From Alviniconcha marisindica (taxonomy: Eukaryota > Mollusca > Gastropoda > Provannidae): DNA of 64,000 nucleotides. The stretch spans positions 195,001-259,000 of the forward strand of contig JABMCL010001849.1 in NCBI GenBank assembly GCA_018857735.1, read 5' to 3'. Numbering within the stretch: the first letter of the stretch is position 1; each line of letters begins with the position of its first letter. Below are positions 57,079 to 64,000 of this stretch, in pieces. Below the pieces are notes generated by a model. That model made no database searches. It was not told the origin of the DNA and saw only the letters and a list, made by a program, of their open reading frames with translations. Both the position numbers and the translations under genes were made by a program.

Positions 57079-57360
57079 CAGACAGCAACAATTTTCATTG
57101 GTCAGAGGAAACGACAGTTCTGCAGTTACCTCCCATTATTGTCGTCTGCTACGCAAATTTCCTGCAGCATTTTATGTACATAACTGATAACTTCATTTTA
57201 TGCACTTAAAAATCAGCAGCTCTTCCTCTAAGTGTCATAATCTAAACATTTAATGATGGGTCTGATGATCAAACTGTCCGCTGATTTGAAACAGTATATG
57301 AGTGAAAGCGGCAGGGTAAGAAGTACCTCCCTTGCCCGCTTGCATCCGGGCATCACAAAC
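57079..57360. promoter_or_regulatory. Putative shared promoter region, VPS10 receptor / zinc-finger gene
   Basis: The two start codons are 282 bases apart and diverge. A strong donor-like GCAGG|GTAAGA at 57315 suggests an alternative 5' splice in the zinc-finger leader. The frame is open back to 57253, so an earlier start there is possible. Confidence 0.5.
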
Positions 57361-57388
57361 ATGGAGGCCGCTTGCACCTCTGGGAAAG
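57361..57388 (+). CDS. Zinc-finger gene exon 1 (coding part)
   Basis: MEAACTSGK plus one base; donor AAAG|GTATAG, phase 1. The extent of the 5' UTR is unknown. Confidence 0.6.
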
Positions 57389-60300
57389 GTATAGGAAAAA
57401 TAACAGGTTGCAATTTTGCAGAGAATATTGTTGTTTAAAAGAGATACTACAGCTAATAGATTCATGTTCCATTGCTATATATTTTTCTAAATTAATTTTT
57501 TTCTTGGTACATAAACCAACTCTGATTTTCGATGCTGTGGGAGACAAGGTTTCAGTCGCTTACGGTGTGGGTTGTTTCGTTTTCGAAAGATCTTGCATTA
57601 AATTGTTAACACTATAATAGTAAACACGCCGTTGTGCCGACCATTTGCTTCGCCGATGACTACGTCTTTCTCTTCAACGTTATTCTGACACTGCGTGGGA
57701 GTGCATACTACTTTAGTGTTACTTGGGTTTTTGAATCAGTCAGGTGATTTAGTGGTAAATAATGATGATCTTGATGGTGAGATGCACACAGAACTCTGTC
57801 TTGGGTCATGAATATGATGCAACAAAATATTTGCAAAACGTGAGCCTTTAATATAAAGTTAGACCTAGGCGCACTGTACAAAAAGCAGGAGTTTAACATT
57901 TAAGCTGAGACATTACAACTGAGTGGAAACTGACAACAACAATAATTTTACAAACATTTCAAATGATAGCCGCGCCCCCCCCCCCCCACACACACACAAC
58001 ATCACTCAACTAAAATGAAAGAAGGTGCTGGGGATACAGATTTTGCTGGCAGTTATAGGATTTAAAGTGATAGGTCTTCAGATCAGTTTTAAAGTATAAT
58101 ATAGTCGAAGTACTTCAGCAAAATGTTCATCTGTGTATAGTGTAGGAAGCCAACTTCCTTATATTGTTATCATGTAACTTGTAGTAGCATTGTAAGTTTA
58201 CACTGATAGTGAGATGGTGTATGCATGTTAGCTCTGTAACCTGCCATGTATGCACTTTAGGCAGAATGCCCTGGAGGTTTTTATGTTCTACTCCAGTTGA
58301 TCAGATACATACAGAAATTAGCACAGAAAATTTACTCTAGAAAAGACAGTGCTCTTGCTGGGTAGTGAACCTTGCCAAACCCACAGGATGATGAATTGAT
58401 TGACTGTGGTCTCTGATTTGAAGAGGAAGAAGCAATTTTCAGGCATTCTATAAAAATAAAAATAACCAAACATAAAAAATAAAAAATAAAATCCCTCCAC
58501 CACCCTCCCCCTCATCTCAGCACAGCATAATCATTTTATTGGCCACTGTCATGAAAGCACCTGTATTACATATTGGTTCCCTTCAATTTACGGCATTCAA
58601 GAAAATAGCCTTCTACTGTTCTAGAAACTAGGGATATTTTGTCCAACAGCCCATAGACTAGGAGAAGGAGAGATCAAAATAAAAACTCAGAATCAAAGAT
58701 TTTGTGTTAAAATGCCATGTTTTATGTTAAATTTGGAAGAAAATTTAGAAGGCTTTGAATGTTATTGCTAGTATGTTACTGTGTTAGTCATCTCAGCATT
58801 TATGCTTCTTGTTTTGCCAGCTATGCAAGGAGACCTTGGGCAGTGTGAGCCAAATGCAGCACCACCACCAGGGCCAAACACTGGCATCTGTGTTCAGTCC
58901 AACACAACGTCCTGTTCACAAACTGTTCAGCCATCTGCAACATCAGCAGCTACTGATACAGATGGAACTTGCAAATCTGTCTTCGGTAAAAGAGTTTAGT
59001 CTTATAACTGTCTGGTTTCCCAACTCATCACTAAAATGTAGTAAAATCTTCACCCTCTGACTGAGCAGGAACTTTGTGTGAGTGAGAATTCATGTAATAA
59101 CCATGTAGTTTTTGCAGCTGTATCAAAACATGACTGAAAAGGGACTGCATTTTACTGTGTGTCTTTCTCTCCCTCTCTCTTCTTTCTGTCTGTCATCTAA
59201 CGGAAGCCAACAATGTGATAATGTTCCTATATCACTTGGTCTCTGGTATATCATTATCACTCTTACTTAGGCAAATGCACTGTTATCTTTGTTATTCTTC
59301 AATATTGTATTACTAATATCAGTATTAGGAATGTCAGCTAATGCTTTTTGATTTTTATGAGCTAAATGAAATTTGATTCTCTTGAAGAGGTTGCATGTAA
59401 ACATACAGTTTTATCCCCCAGTGGATCGTATGCAACAGCATCATGTCATACACGGGGGGGAGGGGGGGGTGCTTAACCCAGGATTCAGACTCACATTTTA
59501 TTGTTCATAGATCCAGTTTAGCACTCAGTACCACCATGTACCACCACAAAATTGCCCCTTGTGGGATGATTAAAGTTTTTTTAAACTGAATTGAATGTTA
59601 TCTCTCACCCAAATGACTTGACGTCTTGCTGAGCCTGCCACCTCTAGACTGAAAGAGGAGGGCATAGCGCTCTACCCAAGCTGGGATTCAAACCCACAGC
59701 CTCTTGATCGTTAAGTGTCCTTACCACTTGCCCACGCCACCTGCTTGCAGGAAAGATGAGCAGCACGGAAGATGGGAATGGCAGAGGTCTTCAGCTGGCT
59801 GTGGTGACTGCAGAGCTGGTGGAGGTCAAGACAGAGGTCAGCGTCCAGGCCAATGACTATGAGATAGAAAGGGCCACTGGCATTCTCCCTGCACGCAAGA
59901 GGTTCATTCCTCTGAAATACAGGTACTGGTGAATTAGGCCAACCTTCTCATGTTTTAGCTTCATGCTGGTTTTGATTTAGACATGCTTATGAAAACTAGG
60001 TCAGAGTTATTTTGTCCCTTTCTTATGCGATATGCATGCCTTGGTTTGCCGTGGTGCAATGCCTGGTTGCAAAATGTGCATGTTCAAAGCAGTCACAGGC
60101 ACCAGGAAATACAGTGAATTTTCTTTAAAATAAAATTATAAGCAGCCTGGTTTTCTTTCTGAGATGCGCAAATCTGACATAATCATCTTACATCTTGTGC
60201 ACGCACAGTGTCAGACTTCATTCTCTTATAAATATAACTGTATGACATCAATGAAAATGACTGAGCAGGTAAACTGGCAGGCAAAGCAGTTGTCACAAGT

Positions 60301-63115
60301 GGTTTGTGTCTCAGAAGCTCTGAAGTGTTGAGGAGCTTGAGACACTACCAGCAGGCACATAGCCACGGACATCCCACCATCAACTGCCTCGAGGAGAGAG
60401 GCAAAGAAAACAGAAGCACTCAGCAATCGTCGTGGAAAGGACAAGGCCCACGTCAATCAAATCAACACTGGAACTGGTTGAATGGCATCACTTGAGGAAC
60501 TGGGAGATGGGGTAAAGCGCATATATAGACTTTCCCCATTGCGTAGATACCACCTTCAACTGAACTGTGTGACTGGATTGGTGGCTGTTACATGTTATCT
60601 GCCAAGACTGAAAGTCACAATGTTTTGTGTGTTGCCAGAGATTTCCGATCACCCGATGAGATCGAGGAAGATGACAAGCAGGACTCAGATTATGAACCAG
60701 AACCTCTTATTCAAGCTAAAGAACCGAAGAAGAAAAGAGGAAGAGGTAATCTACCTTTCAGCCGTTTAATCTATGCTGGTCTACCCGGTTAGTGTGGCAA
60801 GGGGCCTTGGCCGAAGGTTGCTTTTTAATGCCCTGACAGCTGCGCCCTGTAAGCTGTGTGGGTCATATCAGGGTCAAGGTGAAAGGCCAGGGACAGTGTG
60901 TGAATATTATAAACACCCCCATATCAGGGTCAAGGTGAAAGGCCAGGGACAGTGTGTGAATATTATAAACACCCCCATATCAGGGTCAGGGTGAGAGGCC
61001 AGGGACAGTGTGTGAATATTATAAACACACCCATATCAGGGTCAGGGTGAAAGGCCAGGGACAGTGTGTGAATATTATAAACACCCCCATATCAGGGTCA
61101 GGGTGAGAGGCCAGGGACAGTGTGTGAATATTATAAACACACCCATATCAGGGTCAGGGTGAAAGGCCAGGGACAGTGTGTGAATATTATAAACACCCCC
61201 ATATCAGGGTCAGGGTGAGAGGCCAGGGACAGTGTGTGAATATTATAAACACCCCCATATCAGGGTCAGGGTGAAAGGCCAGGGACAGTGTGTGAATATT
61301 ATAAACACACCCATATCAGGGTCAGGGTGAAAGGCCAGGGACAGTGTGTGAATATTATAAACACACCCATACTTGCTAGTGATAGTAAGGAAGGGAGGTG
61401 GGGTGGGGAACTTTTTGACAACAACTGGGGAGGGTAAGGAATGAAGGGGGTGGGGAAGAGGGGCAACAGGTGTACCTTAGGTTCTGGAAGAACAGTAGTC
61501 TTTAATGTTATGAAAGCACCTGTATGAAAGCTTTGTGGTGGCCTTGTAGTTGTCCACACCCTGATGAAGGTTGAGTAAAATACAAAATGTTGGTAATGAC
61601 CTTTTTGGATATTCATCTCATTGCTTTGTGAGTCATAAGATACTAGTTCTGGGTGTTGTGACAGAAAACACCCACACACATGCACACATGCATGCATGCA
61701 CGCACTTACATGCACACAACCACTAATATGCATGAACACAAACTCATACACACTGGTACACACATGCTCACACAAACAAAGAATACACACATCATGAAAA
61801 GCAAACACCAAACAGGCAAAGAAACTTAAACAAAAAATACTTAAATTCTTACTGCTCTTTTTTTCTTTTTTTTTCTTTTCTTTTTAGGCCGTCCAAGGAA
61901 GTATCCAGAAGGTTAGTAGTTCTTTTCACACAAACTCTGTTGGTTCATTCCAGTTTGAATATTTCATACTGGTGTTTAACTTAGTTTGTAGTTTGCACAA
62001 TGTTCTTGTCTTGTATGTAAACTTTTGTCATTTTTTAGGGTTAGCTGATAATTACTATAACAATAAAATGCTGCAGCTGATCAGTGTTGATTTGATGTGG
62101 ATGAAGTGTTCATATAACTATAGTACAACAGTAGCTAACATTTCATTGCATCTAAAAGAAGTTATATATATTATAACTTAAAATCTGTGGACATTGACAT
62201 GGCATTTGCAACAAGGTTATAACTTTCAAGACAGTGGCCTTCCATAGTAATATGCCATGTTTAATTCATGTGTGAGAAAGCCATGAGGAACATGTGTTAT
62301 GAAAGAAATGGCATAAAAAAAAAATATATATATTAAAAACATATGCCTGATATTTTCTTGTCCTGTTATTCTGTCAGCGAAATGTGATCCTCAAGCAGGC
62401 AGTGACTCAGCCTCAAAGAAACCACTGATGCTGCGGACACCTAATGGTTACAAGTGTCTCACATGCAACCGAGTGTTTAGTCAGAAAGGTGAGCATGACA
62501 CAAACTGCTGGTTAATTTACGTGCGACAAGCTGATGTTAAACTTCAGCCTGCCCTTACTGTTACCTTCCCATGCTTTGGTGACATAAATGTCAGAAATAT
62601 TGAGAGAGCAAAATCTGCGTTCTGTGCCTAAGAAAGTCTGCAACTTGGGAATTCTTTGCAATGTTTTTTTGCTTGTATTTTTTACAAGATCCAAACACAA
62701 AAAGGTTCAAAAGAACACTTATTTATTATGACATTGACACACAATATTTGTTTTTTTACAGTTTTGTACCAAGAGTTTTTTTTACTCATTTGAGTGAAGT
62801 AAAAAATGACCAGGAAATTTGAAATATTTTGTTTGTTAGGCAATGTGAAAGTACATATCCTGAAGAATTTTGGGTTTGCTAGGGAGTTTTGGGTTTACTA
62901 GGGAAATTGAAAGTAAATCATTGGTGTTGTTTATTCCAGGCAACTTGAAAGTGCACCTCATCACCCACACAGATCAGCGCCCCTGGCTGTGTGATGTACA
63001 GGGTTGCAACAAAGGCTTCCGGACTAAAGAAAGTTTACGACGGCATAAGCTCTCCCACATGGGTAAGTAGCTGTTGAAATGCAAGCAAATGGAGAATTTG
63101 GGGGGGGGGTGGGGG

Positions 63116-63149
<34 letters not shown>

Positions 63150-63783
63150 GTGTTGTGCATTGCTGAAGCCAGTTCACGTAGTTTATCTGATTTATAAAGT
63201 GTCACTTATCATGATAAACAGAAATATATAGTCCTCTAGACATCTTTTTTGCTTTTTCCTTCCTACTGGATAAGATATTGGAATCCCTCTTTTTAAACCA
63301 CCCTATAATTAGTAGAAAAAATAATCGAACAAATAGTTGTCTTGGTCAGGTTTTCCTTTACATGAAAATACAATGGGAAAGGCCCAGAAAAAGTGTTTTG
63401 GAAAGAAGGGGGATGCTGAAATTCACCGGGGGTTCTACTGTGCTTACAACATGAAAAAACATGTGTTTTTTCCATTGTGTTTCCAACCACAAATATCTTT
63501 TTTTCTTTTTCTTTTTTCACTCTATCAACAGGTATCAAGCCATTTGAGTGCTCAGAGTGCAACAAGAAGTTCTGCAGCGCGCTGAGCCTCCAGGAGCACA
63601 TGTCTCGACACAGCAACGAGCGGCCCTACATCTGCCGCGAGTGCCATCGCTCATTTCGCCAGGTGAGCTGCCTGCGTCGCCACCTGCTGACCCACTCCAC
63701 AGTCATGCCCCACACCTGTGAGATGTGTGGCCGCAAGTTCTCCCAAGCCATCTACCTGCGCTCCCACATGAAAGTCCACACAG
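57361..63783 (+). CDS. AT-hook and C2H2 zinc-finger protein, 5' part (8 exons), continues past the window
   Basis: Probably a nuclear DNA-binding regulator; not assigned to a named family. Exons 57361-57388, 58821-58985, 59751-59922, 60639-60745, 61888-61911, 62378-62488, 62940-63062 and 63532-63783 join in frame (327 codons so far). The N-terminus is low-complexity and Ser/Thr/Pro-rich. Residues about 145-160 are acidic (PDEIEEDDKQDSDYEPEP). An AT-hook KKKRGRGRPRKYP is assembled across exons 4/5. Five C2H2 fingers follow: YKCLTC..HLITH, WLCDVQGC..HKLSH (C-x4-C), FECSEC..HMSRH, YICREC..HLLTH and HTCEMC..HMKVH. The exon 8 donor CACAG|GTCAGT means more sequence follows outside. The ATG at 57361 is chosen because the downstream phases fit; upstream in-frame ATGs exist. 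Confidence 0.88.
57460..58820. other. Zinc-finger gene intron 1
   Basis: AT-rich; poly-C and CA tract near 57970. No other feature recognised. Confidence 0.45.
58821..58985 (+). CDS. Zinc-finger gene exon 2
   Basis: Acceptor TTTTGCCAG. The frame AMQGDLGQCEPNAAPPPGPN to GTCKSVF is low-complexity. Donor TTCG|GTAAAA, phase 1. Confidence 0.7.
59672..59742 (-). mobile_element. tRNA-derived SINE head next to exon 3
   Basis: On the minus strand TGGGCAAGTGGTAAGGACAC (A-box region) is followed by GGGTTTGAATCCCAG (B box). Its 5' end abuts the acceptor region of exon 3 of the zinc-finger gene. Confidence 0.65.
59751..59922 (+). CDS. Zinc-finger gene exon 3
   Basis: Acceptor CTTGCAG. Frame GKMSSTEDGNGRGLQLAVVT, KTEVSVQANDYEI to RFIPLKYR. 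Donor CAG|GTACTG, phase 2. Confidence 0.8.
60639..60745 (+). CDS. Zinc-finger gene exon 4, acidic region and first half of AT-hook
   Basis: Acceptor TTGCCAG. Frame DFRSPDEIEEDDKQDSDYEP to KEPKKKRGR. Donor AGAG|GTAATC, phase 1. Confidence 0.85.
60864..61375 (+). repeat. 56/57-bp minisatellite, about 9 copies
   Basis: CATATCAGGGTCAGGGTGA, GGCCAGGGACAGTGTGTGAA and TATTATAAACAC repeated nearly without change, in the intron between exons 4 and 5. Confidence 0.93.
61888..61911 (+). CDS. Zinc-finger gene exon 5, 24-base microexon completing the AT-hook
   Basis: A long pyrimidine tract ends TTTTTAG, then GRPRKYPE. Donor GAAG|GTTAGT, phase 1. Length 24 is divisible by three, so the exon can be skipped in frame. 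Confidence 0.85.
62378..62488 (+). CDS. Zinc-finger gene exon 6, first half of finger 1
   Basis: Acceptor CTGTCAG. Frame AKCDPQAGSDSASKKPLMLR to YKCLTCNRVFSQK. Donor AAAG|GTGAGC, phase 1. Confidence 0.9.
62836..62939 (+). repeat. Two decayed partial copies of the exon 7 start, in tandem before the real one
   Basis: TTAG|GCAATGTGAAAGTACAT at 62840 and CTAG|GGAAATTGAAAGTAAAT at 62902 resemble the real CCAG|GCAACTTGAAAGTGCAC at 62940. The first copy would encode NVKVHI against the real NLKVHL. Confidence 0.55.
62940..63062 (+). CDS. Zinc-finger gene exon 7, rest of finger 1 and finger 2
   Basis: Acceptor TATTCCAG. Frame GNLKVHLITHTDQRPWLCDV, QGCNKGFRTKESLRRHKLSH. Donor ATGG|GTAAGT, phase 1. 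Confidence 0.92.
63118..63146 (+). repeat. Poly(T) tract
   Basis: About 28 T directly after a G-rich run, in intron 7 of the zinc-finger gene. Confidence 0.9.
63532..63783 (+). CDS. Zinc-finger gene exon 8, fingers 3-5
   Basis: Acceptor TCAACAG. Three complete C2H2 fingers with linkers NERPY and TVMPH. Donor ACAG|GTCAGT, phase 1, so the gene continues. Confidence 0.93.
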
Positions 63784-64000
63784 GTCAGTGCTTGATCTTG
63801 CATGTGTCAGTGTTTGTGAGTGTTTGCATGTGTGTATTGTGGTGTGAGTGATGAGTGTGAATGTGTGCGATTGTCATAGCTCAAATGTGTCAATGCAAGT
63901 GTGTGTGTGTGCATCACATTAAGATTGTGTGCTTGTGTCTGTACAGGTCACAGTATGTGTATGTTGTTTTGTGTGTGTGTGTGTGTGTGTGTGTGCATAT

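Noticed and set aside
58809..59060. Alternative frame of zinc-finger exon 2 (FCQLCKETLGS...)
   Set aside because: Its CxxC-like start uses bases before the acceptor, the His spacing does not fit C2H2, and the phase does not fit exons 1 and 3.
60290..60485. Candidate extra exon (SSEVLRSLRHYQQAHSHG, finger-like His pair)
   Set aside because: The Cys pair is absent, the frame ends in TGA without a convincing donor, and exons 3 and 4 already join in phase without it.

Overview
This is animal nuclear DNA with spliced genes, GT-AG introns, many (CA)n/(GA)n/(TA)n microsatellites, tRNA-derived SINEs, LINE and piggyBac relics and a large number of minisatellites. The repeat style and the gene content suggest a mollusc or other lophotrochozoan invertebrate. 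That is an inference; no marker in the window fixes the species.

Four protein-coding genes are supported, arranged as two divergent (head-to-head) pairs. Pair 1: the first two coding exons of POMK (protein O-mannose kinase) run leftward off the window from 1432. RPL26 (60S ribosomal protein L26, complete, 144 aa, three coding exons plus a probable 5'-TOP leader exon) runs rightward from about 1624 to 5839. Pair 2: a large VPS10-domain sorting receptor of the sortilin/SorCS family runs leftward from 57078 to 17772 in 25 coding exons (about 1,146 aa). An AT-hook plus C2H2 zinc-finger protein runs rightward from 57361 and leaves the window after eight exons.

Layout: 1-1432 POMK; 1433-1623 shared promoter; 1624-5863 RPL26; 5864-17771 non-coding sequence with minisatellites, a small hAT-like relic and presumably the 3' UTR of the receptor; 17772-57078 receptor gene; 57079-57360 shared promoter region; 57361-64000 zinc-finger gene. 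The 11-kb receptor intron 21 (20829-31786) holds a tandem macro-repeat with microsatellites, an internally deleted piggyBac copy, a 5'-truncated LINE and a SINE. Intron 23 holds a 582-bp piggyBac-type MITE bounded by TTAA.

The most unusual signal is that several minisatellites are not just near exons but contain the exon-intron junction. The exon 7 5' splice site of the receptor (with 16 exonic bases) is copied eight times in a 119-bp array. The exon 22 3' splice site (AG|ATG) is copied about 20 times in a 25/38-bp array. Weaker versions occur at exons 23 and 24 and at exon 7 of the zinc-finger gene. The receptor also shows a one-base frameshift in exon 6 and a phase mismatch between exons 20 and 21. 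These are either assembly errors or real lesions.
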